From positions 1-8,264 of the forward strand of contig JAFYAD010000001.1 in assembly GCA_017540915.1 (NCBI GenBank): 8,264 nucleotides of DNA. Reading direction: 5' to 3'. This document shows positions 1-5,086 of this stretch, in pieces. Below the pieces are notes generated by a model, which ran no database searches, was not told where the DNA came from, and saw nothing but the letters and a program-made list of their open reading frames with translations. Every line of letters begins with the position of its first letter. Within the stretch, counting starts at the first letter, position 1. The DNA is from Lachnospiraceae bacterium (lineage in GTDB: Bacteria; Bacillota_A; Clostridia; Lachnospirales; Lachnospiraceae). Position numbers and translations under genes: made by a program.

Positions 1-534
1 ATCCAGTATGAACAGGCACGAGTGATCCAGCTCGCCACCCATAACGCGTTTCTGGAACCATGCCGTGTATGCCTTGCGGTTCGGAAGGCCTGTGAGCTCA
101 TCCCTAGAAGCATTGGCAAGACTTCTCCACATCTGGATACGCTCATCCGACATTGCTACCACCAGCACTACGTCAGCCTCATCACCGCCCACCGGAATAT
201 GGAGCTCATCGCCGTCGCGCATTACAACACTCTCACCGGCAGGTATATTCCTGCCATTCAGATAGATACCGTTGGCTGTCTCCTGCGCAACATATTTTAC
301 CTCTGTGCCGATTGTCTCAAAATACCCGTGCCGTCTGGAAACATGTCCGTCCGGTATGGATATTGACGGAACGTTCTTTTCCGTGGGACGTCCCATCTGC
401 TGTTGCCCCATCAATATATATTCAGCAATATCTCCCCCACAGAAAACATAGAGCTTCGGCTGCGCAACACGCACTGTCGCATCCTCCTCCTTGGGAGTGG
501 TAGGTATAAATACGGTACTGTCAGCATCAAACAT
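1..534 (-). CDS. FHA-GGDEF protein, probable diguanylate cyclase (3' part outside window)
   Basis: The visible 178 residues are the N-terminal part of a signalling protein; the rest lies beyond the left edge. Residues about 26-127 form a forkhead-associated (FHA, phosphothreonine-binding) domain with its signature residues: G48-R49, S66-R-R-H69, and N88-G89 followed by N93. A GGDEF domain begins at about 133-178, shown by the entry motif DELTGLPNR (145-153) and the first beta strand ending FILD at the edge. The GGDEF active-site loop itself is not in the window, so cyclase activity is inferred from family. The first 25 residues are Thr-rich and acidic, with two D-x-T-V motifs (5-8 and 18-21). 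The ATG at 534 is preceded by AAGGAGG (544-550, 9-nt spacing), which fixes the start. No membrane segment or signal peptide is visible, so it should be cytoplasmic. Likely role: adjusting c-di-GMP in response to Ser/Thr phosphorylation. Confidence 0.88.
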   Translation of the reverse strand, partial: MFDADSTVFIPTTPKEEDATVRVAQPKLYVFCGGDIAEYILMGQQQMGRPTEKNVPSISIPDGHVSRRHGYFETIGTEVKYVAQETANGIYLNGRNIPAGESVVMRDGDELHIPVGGDEADVVLVVAMSDERIQMWRSLANASRDELTGLPNRKAYTAWFQKRVMGGELDHSCLFILD

Positions 535-712
535 AATAAAACCCCTCCTTAATCCGGCATAAAACCAATGTCATTGACCATACAAAGCTTCACTGATACG
601 GGCTTTTGTCAACACCCGATAAACACGAAATATCGTAACATATTATCACGTGTCACACAAGGCATATTTCACAGCACGCATCCGTAAAATCGCGACTGAA
701 AATATCCTTTCC

Positions 713-1807
713 CTACAGCATTGCATCCAGCATCTCTCTGTGGACAAATGTACATGTGTTGCGGTCAAATATAGCCATTCCTTCGCCATATTCTTTTAAC
801 TTACCGTTATCCCAATAGCAACACTGTATTCCAAGGCTCCGTGCCTTTGACACGGTATATCCGAGGCATTTGGTGCGCTCCGGATCGTTATCCTTATCCA
901 CTGCACCGAACTCGTTTATGGTGACAGGTATTCCGTTCTTTACAAACTTATCATAGAGCTTCTCAAGCCTCTCATCGACAGGTGCCGTAGATGCCCTGTC
1001 ACCGGGATCAAAGGTGAGCTGGTTTTCTCCTTCCTTCAGGAAAAAAGTAAAGTGCGCCGGTGAGTACACGTGGGAAGCCACCAGAAGCCGCCCCTGCGCA
1101 CTGTCTTCCGGCAGTCTGAATCCGTCCCAGCAAACACCCTCCGTGGAGGTTGAGTATCCCGGTATGATCAGATATCTCTGTGCATTCTCACCGCCTGCAT
1201 TTCTGACTGTTTTCAAAAACGCCTCGTTCAGCCTGTTGATGTTTTCCATGGCAGTGACGCATCCGTGATCCTCATAATCCGGCGTCCACTCATATTTTTC
1301 TCCACGCATCCGTATCTCATTCATAGACTCAAACAGAAGCTTTTCTCCGTCCACATCACGGAATGTCTCAGCCAGCTGGCCCCAAACGTTTTCCATAAAT
1401 GCCTTTGCTCTCGGAAATCCTGCTTCGCCCGGCACCAGAAAACCATCCACGATATCATGGTGTGTGTTGAGCTGCACAAACATATCCTCATCAAGACACC
1501 AGCCCACGATCTCACATACACGGTCAAGCCACGCCTTATCTATCCTATCGTCCGTTCCGCTCACATGGTCATGCCAGCTCACCGGCACCCTCATGGTCTT
1601 AATACCGCCCGCGCGTATCGCTGATATCATCTGTCTGGTGGTCTTAGGATTTCCCCAGGCTGTCTCAAGATCAAGGCCTGTGATACCGTGTTTTCCACCC
1701 ATGGTAGCATCCAGTGTATTACCGAGATTAAAGCCGAGTCCCATGGCTTCGCAAAGCCTCTGGGCCGGTGAATCCGGTATAAAACGCATTTCAAATCCGT
1801 GCTCCAT
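713..1807 (-). CDS. GH5-family endoglucanase (cellulase), cytoplasmic form
   Basis: This is a 364-residue single-domain (beta/alpha)8 glycoside hydrolase, family 5, resembling the GH5_4 endo-beta-1,4-glucanase group. Ordered motifs are GFNLGNTLDA (25-34), TAWGNPKTT (49-57), MRVPVSW with R73, LNTHHD (113-118, H116/H117), SMNE (161-164, acid/base E164), HVY (246-248), INEFGA (298-303, nucleophile E299) and YWDNG (W332). All expected catalytic positions are present, so the enzyme is probably active; the usual NEP is NEI here. No signal peptide, carbohydrate-binding module or dockerin is visible. An in-frame TAA at 1865-1867 rules out a longer secreted form, so it probably acts inside the cell on imported beta-glucan or xyloglucan oligosaccharides. 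I chose the ATG at 1807, which has an AAAGGGA sequence just upstream; an in-frame TTG at 1843 is a weaker alternative. Substrate is not resolvable from sequence alone. Confidence 0.88.
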   Translation of the reverse strand: MEHGFEMRFIPDSPAQRLCEAMGLGFNLGNTLDATMGGKHGITGLDLETAWGNPKTTRQMISAIRAGGIKTMRVPVSWHDHVSGTDDRIDKAWLDRVCEIVGWCLDEDMFVQLNTHHDIVDGFLVPGEAGFPRAKAFMENVWGQLAETFRDVDGEKLLFESMNEIRMRGEKYEWTPDYEDHGCVTAMENINRLNEAFLKTVRNAGGENAQRYLIIPGYSTSTEGVCWDGFRLPEDSAQGRLLVASHVYSPAHFTFFLKEGENQLTFDPGDRASTAPVDERLEKLYDKFVKNGIPVTINEFGAVDKDNDPERTKCLGYTVSKARSLGIQCCYWDNGKLKEYGEGMAIFDRNTCTFVHREMLDAML

Positions 1808-1897
1808 AAATTTCCCTTTCTGACCGAAACAAAACCGCGCCAACCATACCGCTATGTTCCGGATTTAATTCACTGCTAAACTTCCCGCTAAAAACAC

Positions 1898-1928
1898 AAT
1901 ATAATTCAAGAGTCAATCACTTATTCAA
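1898..1928 (-). promoter_or_regulatory. Weak candidate promoter for the GH5 gene
   Basis: On the minus strand TTGAAT (1923-1928) is separated by 19 nt from TATATT (1898-1903), about 90 bp before the GH5 start. The spacing is longer than ideal and the -35 lies inside the hairpin arm that follows guaD. A nearby TTGACT (1911-1916) has no good -10 at normal distance. Tentative only. Confidence 0.25.
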
Positions 1929-1966
1929 GGATTGTTTCGTGACCCGCACTTCCACAATCCTTGAAT
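1923..1966. repeat. 13-bp perfect inverted repeat just after the deaminase gene
   Basis: The arms ATTCAAGGATTGT (1923-1935) and ACAATCCTTGAAT (1954-1966) are perfectly complementary around an 18-nt centre, which itself has a small GTG/CAC stem (1939-1941 with 1947-1949). It starts one base after the deaminase stop codon. In the minus-strand transcript the hairpin is not followed by a run of U, so it is not a standard intrinsic terminator. It may stabilise the mRNA 3' end, act as an atypical terminator, or be a protein-binding palindrome in front of the GH5 gene. Confidence 0.75.
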
Positions 1967-1967
1967 T

Positions 1968-2441
1968 TCAATATATTTTATGATCCGACCTGCTGTAATC
2001 CTCAAATAGCTCAAGGCAGGCCTCCCTGTCGATGCAGGTCAGATAATCTCCCAGCTTATCCCGCCCACCGGCAAGCTCATCAAAACGCTTGTCCCTGAAA
2101 CCTATCCTGCTGTTGTCTTCCAGATCACATCCGTAGTAAATCCTGTCAATACCTGCCCACATACACGCGAAAAGGCACATCGGGCATGGCTCGCCGGTGG
2201 TGTAGATCTCACACCCGGAAAGATCATGGGTTCCAAGCTTTTTGCAGGTCTTACGTATGGCATCCACCTCTCCGTGACAGGTAGGATCATTCTCTGACAG
2301 GACACGATTATGTCCGTAACCCACCACTTCTCCGTCTTTCACTATCACACTGCCAAAAGGGCCGCCGTGTCCGGCATTTATGCCCTCGTATGCCTCCTCT
2401 ATGGCTGCCTGCATGAATTTATTTGCAGCTTTTATATTCAT
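1968..2441 (-). CDS. guaD: Guanine deaminase (cytidine-deaminase superfamily)
   Basis: This 157-residue cytosolic zinc enzyme of the CMP/dCMP deaminase fold is predicted to hydrolyse guanine to xanthine plus ammonia in purine salvage or catabolism. The zinc and catalytic motifs are complete: H56-G-E58 (H zinc ligand, E proton shuttle) and P85-C86-P-M-C89 (two Cys ligands). The GGPFGSVIVKDG stretch (26-37), NDPTCHGEVDAIRK (51-64) and a C-terminal Tyr tail match the Bacillus-type GuaD, which is also about 156 residues. TadA-like tRNA adenosine deaminases share the zinc motifs but not this overall pattern. The ATG at 2441 is chosen because GAGGAA (2451-2456) sits 9 nt upstream and the resulting length fits the family; a TTG at 2480 would add 13 poorly placed residues. 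It is apparently monocistronic, preceded by an unusually structured leader and followed at once by a hairpin. Another nucleobase or nucleoside substrate remains possible. Confidence 0.87.
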   Translation of the reverse strand: MNIKAANKFMQAAIEEAYEGINAGHGGPFGSVIVKDGEVVGYGHNRVLSENDPTCHGEVDAIRKTCKKLGTHDLSGCEIYTTGEPCPMCLFACMWAGIDRIYYGCDLEDNSRIGFRDKRFDELAGGRDKLGDYLTCIDREACLELFEDYSRSDHKIY

Positions 2442-2450
2442 ACTGTATTT

Positions 2451-2456
2451 TTCCTC
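2451..2456 (-). promoter_or_regulatory. Ribosome binding site deciding the guaD start
   Basis: GAGGAA on the minus strand lies 9 nt before the ATG at 2441. The upstream in-frame TTG (2480) has no comparable site, so the shorter protein is preferred. Confidence 0.75.
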
Positions 2457-2469
2457 GAATTTGCGGATC

Positions 2470-2544
2470 TCTATTGTCAAATCTTTTACTCTCTATCGAT
2501 TCTGTACAATAGAAATCATTTCATGATTTCTATTGTCAAATCTT
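2470..2544. repeat. Pair of 16-bp direct repeats in the guaD leader
   Basis: TCTATTGTCAAATCTT occurs identically at 2470-2485 and 2529-2544 (plus-strand reading). The first copy lies about 15-30 nt before the guaD ribosome site. The 8-bp inverse ACAATAGA at 2506-2513 lies between them, so that segment can pair with either copy. Confidence 0.85.
2506..2536. repeat. 14-bp stem hairpin with 3-nt loop in the guaD leader
   Basis: ACAATAGAAATCAT (2506-2519) and ATGATTTCTATTGT (2523-2536) are perfect reverse complements around a 3-nt loop. Read as guaD leader RNA (minus strand) the loop is GAA. No U-tract follows on the minus strand, so it does not look like a terminator of that transcript. Confidence 0.85.
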
Positions 2545-2616
2545 ATAAGCCCTTACGGGCTTCAAAAATTTTATTGCATAAAATTTTTCAAACTTGCTTC
2601 GCAAGTTTTATAAGAT
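2540..2616 (-). other. Three-hairpin junction (cloverleaf-like) element upstream of guaD
   Basis: A 9-bp outer inverted repeat (2540-2548 with 2608-2616) encloses three back-to-back hairpins: 2547-2562 (AAGCCC/GGGCTT, 4-nt loop), 2564-2588 (10-bp A/T stem, 5-nt loop) and 2590-2608 (AAACTTGC/GCAAGTTT, 3-nt loop). Inner stems overlap the outer stem by one or two bases, so not all pairs can form together. In minus-strand RNA the loops read GUAA (a GNRA tetraloop), UGCAA and GAA, and the hairpins are separated by single G residues. It may be a structured 5' leader RNA or a MITE-like palindromic repeat; no target-site duplication or coding capacity is seen. Confidence 0.7.
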
Positions 2617-2618
2617 GC

Positions 2619-2648
2619 ATTTTACACGAAAAGGCTGTATACAATCAA
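2619..2648 (-). promoter_or_regulatory. Candidate promoter for guaD
   Basis: On the minus strand TTGATT (2643-2648) is followed after 18 nt by TAAAAT (2619-2624). Transcription would begin near 2612, inside the outer stem of the three-hairpin element, giving a leader of about 170 nt before the guaD ATG. The hexamers match consensus at 4/6 and 5/6. Confidence 0.4.
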
Positions 2649-2670
2649 TATTTTTTTATGGTTATACTAA

Positions 2671-2695
2671 GAAAAAGGTCGCAACCGGCCTTTTC
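2671..2695 (-). terminator. Intrinsic terminator after the Pr6Pr-like gene
   Basis: On the minus strand AAAAGG and CCTTTT (2689-2694 and 2673-2678) form the base of a stem. A CG/CG pair inside it follows one mismatch, and the far arm runs into five T residues. It lies about 12 bp after the stop of the membrane-protein gene. The A-tract/T-tract symmetry means it could also stop plus-strand transcription. Confidence 0.55.
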
Positions 2696-2706
2696 CTCTG
2701 ATAGTA

Positions 2707-3399
2707 TTATGATTTTCTCTTTTCCAGGTTCTTCCCCAGCAGATCCGCGATTATCAGATAGACATAACCTATCACTATGAGAAAGATCAACAGTGCCAGA
2801 ATCCACCACGCGGTCCCCATAAAGGGAAGTTCATTCGTAAAGCCGAAGGCCCCGGCAGGGCTACCCCAGTTCAGGAAAAAATACGGGTAATTATATCCTC
2901 CCGAGAACTGCCAGTTATTTACATATCCTATGCCCGCATATATTGCATACAAAAGCGGGGGAATGATCACAAACAATACATTTCTTTTTCGTATACCGGA
3001 TCCCGGTGCTATCACAAAAAAGTCGACCACTGCCGTCACCGGCACCACCAGATGCGTCAGGGTATTCTGGATGTTCCATGCATTCGCACCCAATGTGGGT
3101 GCCAGCACAAATCCGAACACAACACCGGTAAGCGTTATAGACACCGTTCCCACGAACTTGATCACATGCCAAACTTCACCGACATTCTTCTTTTGCAAGA
3201 GCAGGAAAAGACCGATAGCGCAAATGACCGCTATGGCTATGTTGGACTGTATCGTGAAATACATAAACACCCTGCTACCGCCCATAAAGGATTTTCTGCC
3301 TGCATAAGCGCTTAAGAAAACTCCGATGGCAGCGGACAGCACCACCACCGCTTTCAATATGAGGCTCAGCCTCCGCCTGAATTCCGAAATATGCTCCAT
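2707..3399 (-). CDS. Pr6Pr / AIG1-FAR-17a-like six-helix membrane protein
   Basis: This 230-residue integral membrane protein has six predicted helices at about 11-32, 46-68, 79-100, 112-130, 141-160 and 198-221, with a basic C-terminal tail. The pattern FTIQSN (48-53), TLTHLVVP (113-120) and a YPYFFLN motif (171-177) before the last helix fits the Pr6Pr family, related to eukaryotic AIG1/FAR-17a. In AIG1 a conserved intramembrane Thr and His hydrolyse fatty-acid esters of hydroxy fatty acids; T49 and H116 here are the apparent equivalents, so a lipid-ester hydrolase role is possible but unproven. The ATG at 3399 is chosen because GGAGGT (3406-3411) lies 6 nt upstream; the earlier in-frame ATG at 3441 has no ribosome site. 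It is transcribed alone from a perfect consensus promoter and ends at its own terminator. Bacterial members have no settled function. Confidence 0.75.
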   Translation of the reverse strand: MEHISEFRRRLSLILKAVVVLSAAIGVFLSAYAGRKSFMGGSRVFMYFTIQSNIAIAVICAIGLFLLLQKKNVGEVWHVIKFVGTVSITLTGVVFGFVLAPTLGANAWNIQNTLTHLVVPVTAVVDFFVIAPGSGIRKRNVLFVIIPPLLYAIYAGIGYVNNWQFSGGYNYPYFFLNWGSPAGAFGFTNELPFMGTAWWILALLIFLIVIGYVYLIIADLLGKNLEKRKS

Positions 3400-3405
3400 A
3401 ACTAT

Positions 3406-3411
3406 ACCTCC
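3406..3411 (-). promoter_or_regulatory. Strong ribosome binding site setting the Pr6Pr-like start
   Basis: GGAGGT on the minus strand, 6 nt before the ATG at 3399, selects this start over ATGs at 3441 and 3423 in the same frame. Confidence 0.85.
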
Positions 3412-3454
3412 GTGCATTTTTTCTGCTGTATTAAAACTCATTACAAACCGTTTT

Positions 3455-3487
3455 TATATTTTGCAATATTATATCTCGCAAAATATA
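3455..3487. promoter_or_regulatory. Candidate operator: 10-bp inverted repeat around the -10 box
   Basis: TATATTTTGC (3455-3464) and GCAAAATATA (3478-3487) are perfect inverted repeats with a 13-nt centre. That centre contains the TATAAT (3468-3473) of the minus-strand promoter. A dimeric repressor bound here would block the promoter. No regulator gene is adjacent, and no second copy was noticed in the window. Confidence 0.55.
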
Positions 3488-3496
3488 TTGTGTCAA
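3468..3496 (-). promoter_or_regulatory. Perfect-consensus promoter for the Pr6Pr-like gene
   Basis: On the minus strand TTGACA (3491-3496), a 17-nt spacer and TATAAT (3468-3473) match the sigma-70/sigma-A consensus at all twelve positions. Transcription would start near 3461, giving a leader of about 60 nt. A promoter this strong usually needs repression, which fits the inverted repeat around its -10. Confidence 0.85.
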
Positions 3497-3532
3497 CATA
3501 ATGATTCAATGTTTTCATATCGATATTTTTAG

Positions 3533-3561
3533 TTGACGCAAAAGCCTGTAGTTTATATAAT
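3533..3561 (+). promoter_or_regulatory. Promoter for trpB
   Basis: TTGACG (3533-3538), a 17-nt spacer and TATAAT (3556-3561) precede trpB, with a start expected near 3568 and a leader of about 40 nt. The leader is too short for a T-box or trp leader-peptide attenuator. The ribosome site GGGAGGA (3597-3603) sits just before the ATG. Confidence 0.85.
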
Positions 3562-3606
3562 ATATCCGTATTTTATCGAAATCAGATTGTTGAAAAGGGA
3601 GGAAAC

Positions 3607-4974
3607 ATGAGCACAATACCATACAAGATCTATCTTGAAGAATCCGAGATGCCAAAGCAGTGGTACAACGTTCGCGGCGACATGAAAAAGAAACCGGCGC
3701 CGATATTGAATCCGGGTACTTTGAAGCCCGTCACTTTAGACGAACTGTCAGGCATCTTTTGTAAGGAGCTGGCAGAGCAGGAGCTTGATGACACCACAAC
3801 ATATTTCGACATACCGGAAGAGATCCGCAACTTCTACAAGATGTATCGTCCGTCACCGCTTGTACGTGCGTACTGTCTTGAGAAAAAGCTTGGCACTCCG
3901 GCGCATATCTACTACAAATTCGAGGGCAATAACACCTCGGGAAGCCACAAGTTAAACTCAGCCATAGCTCAGGCGTATTACGCAAAGAAGCAGGGACTTA
4001 AAGGCGTCACCACAGAGACCGGAGCAGGCCAGTGGGGAACAGCGCTGTCAATGGCTTGTTCTTATTTCGATCTGGACTGCAAGGTGTACATGGTAAAGGT
4101 TTCTTACGAGCAGAAGCCTTTCAGACGTGAGGTAATGCGCACATACGGTGCACAGGTTACACCTTCTCCCTCTATGGATACAGAGGTAGGCCGCAAGATC
4201 AACGCTGAGTTCCCCGGCACCACAGGATCCCTCGGCTGTGCCATTTCGGAGGCTGTTGAGGCAGCTGTGACACACGAAGGTTACCGTTATGTACTGGGTT
4301 CAGTGTTATCACAGGTATTGCTGCATCAGTCCATCATCGGACTGGAGACATCCGCAGCCCTCAAAAAATACGACATCAAACCCGACATGATCATAGGCTG
4401 TGCAGGTGGCGGTTCAAACCTCGGCGGTCTCATATCTCCCTTCGTGGGTGAGATCCTTCGCGGCGAGGCCAACTACGACATTATAGCGGTAGAGCCGGCA
4501 TCCTGCCCCAGCCTTACACGAGGCAAGTATGCTTATGATTTCTGCGATACCGGAAAGGTTTGTCCTCTCGCCAAGATGTACACCTTAGGCAGCGGCTTCA
4601 TCCCCTCAGCCAACCACGCAGGCGGACTTCGCTACCACGGCATGAGCAGTGTTGTATCAGAGCTTTACGATCAGGGTATCATAAGCGCCCGCAGTGTTGA
4701 GCAGACTTCAGTATTTGAGGCAGCTGAAACCTTCGCCAGAGTTGAAGGTATCTTACCCGCACCGGAGTCAAGCCACGCTATCCGCGTTGCCATCGACGAA
4801 GCTCTCAAGTGCAAGGAGACAGGCGAGGAGAAAAACATTGTCTTCGGTCTCACCGGCACAGGCTACTTCGACATGGTAGCATACCAGAAATACAACGACC
4901 GCGAGATGAGCGACTACATTCCGACTGACGAGGAACTTGCAAAGTCCTTAAGCCAGCTTCCGAAGGTTGAGTGA
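3607..4974 (+). CDS. trpB: Tryptophan synthase beta chain, TrpB2 type
   Basis: This 455-residue cytosolic PLP enzyme makes L-tryptophan from indole and serine (or, proposed for some TrpB2, O-phosphoserine). PLP is held by K115 in SGSHKLN (111-117). The catalytic-loop motif TETGAGQWG (136-144) contains E137 and the TrpB2-specific Trp at 143, where TrpB1 has His. GGGSN (267-271) binds the cofactor phosphate. EGILPAPESSHA and a GTGYFD tail near the C-terminus are further family marks. The extended N-terminus and total length fit TrpB2 rather than the roughly 400-residue TrpB1. No trpA or other trp gene is adjacent, so it likely works as a stand-alone indole-salvage enzyme or pairs with a distant partner. 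It has its own promoter and terminator, and is the only plus-strand gene, divergent from the membrane-protein gene. Confidence 0.96.
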   Translation: MSTIPYKIYLEESEMPKQWYNVRGDMKKKPAPILNPGTLKPVTLDELSGIFCKELAEQELDDTTTYFDIPEEIRNFYKMYRPSPLVRAYCLEKKLGTPAHIYYKFEGNNTSGSHKLNSAIAQAYYAKKQGLKGVTTETGAGQWGTALSMACSYFDLDCKVYMVKVSYEQKPFRREVMRTYGAQVTPSPSMDTEVGRKINAEFPGTTGSLGCAISEAVEAAVTHEGYRYVLGSVLSQVLLHQSIIGLETSAALKKYDIKPDMIIGCAGGGSNLGGLISPFVGEILRGEANYDIIAVEPASCPSLTRGKYAYDFCDTGKVCPLAKMYTLGSGFIPSANHAGGLRYHGMSSVVSELYDQGIISARSVEQTSVFEAAETFARVEGILPAPESSHAIRVAIDEALKCKETGEEKNIVFGLTGTGYFDMVAYQKYNDREMSDYIPTDEELAKSLSQLPKVE

Positions 4975-4992
4975 TTTCACACAAAACACAAT

Positions 4993-5027
4993 ACGAGCCG
5001 ATGGAATCACCCATCGGCTCGTTTTTC
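4993..5027 (+). terminator. Strong intrinsic terminator after trpB, possibly bidirectional
   Basis: ACGAGCCGATGG (4993-5004) and CCATCGGCTCGT (5011-5022) form a perfect 12-bp stem with a 6-nt loop followed by TTTTT. It begins 19 bp after the trpB stop. It is the only hairpin seen between the two convergent genes. The minus-strand exit, TATTGTGTTTTG, is moderately T-rich, so it may also end the facing gene. Confidence 0.93.
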
Positions 5028-5086
5028 ATCTATCCTATAATCTTTTTGTTCCATTAACTCTCTCATCCAAAAGATGCTTCAACCGC

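Noticed and set aside
22..503. Overlapping plus-strand ORFs of about 115 codons
   Set aside because: They are antisense to the clear FHA-GGDEF coding region and have no recognisable domains.
607..612. Perfect TTGACA on the minus strand upstream of the FHA-GGDEF gene, as part of a promoter
   Set aside because: No acceptable -10 lies 16-18 nt downstream; the nearest TTGTAT is 21 nt away.
1808..1843. TTG start extending the GH5 protein by 12 residues
   Set aside because: No ribosome site at the TTG; the ATG at 1807 has a purine-rich site and fits the family's start.
2442..2480. TTG start extending the deaminase by 13 residues
   Set aside because: It falls inside the 16-bp repeat, and the ATG at 2441 has a good ribosome site and the family length.
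2540..2616. Insertion of a mobile element with terminal inverted repeats
   Set aside because: No flanking target duplication (CAA versus GCA) and no transposase; kept only as one interpretation of the structured element.
2470..2616. CRISPR array
   Set aside because: Repeats are few, different from each other and not separated by regular unique spacers.
2442..2706. Purine riboswitch controlling guaD
   Set aside because: The conserved loop and junction sequences of the purine aptamer are absent.
2310..2780. 156-codon plus-strand ORF
   Set aside because: It runs antisense across guaD, the palindromes and the end of the membrane-protein gene, has no ribosome site and no family features.
3400..3441. 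ATG at 3441 as start of the membrane protein
   Set aside because: No ribosome site there; GGAGGT immediately precedes the ATG at 3399.
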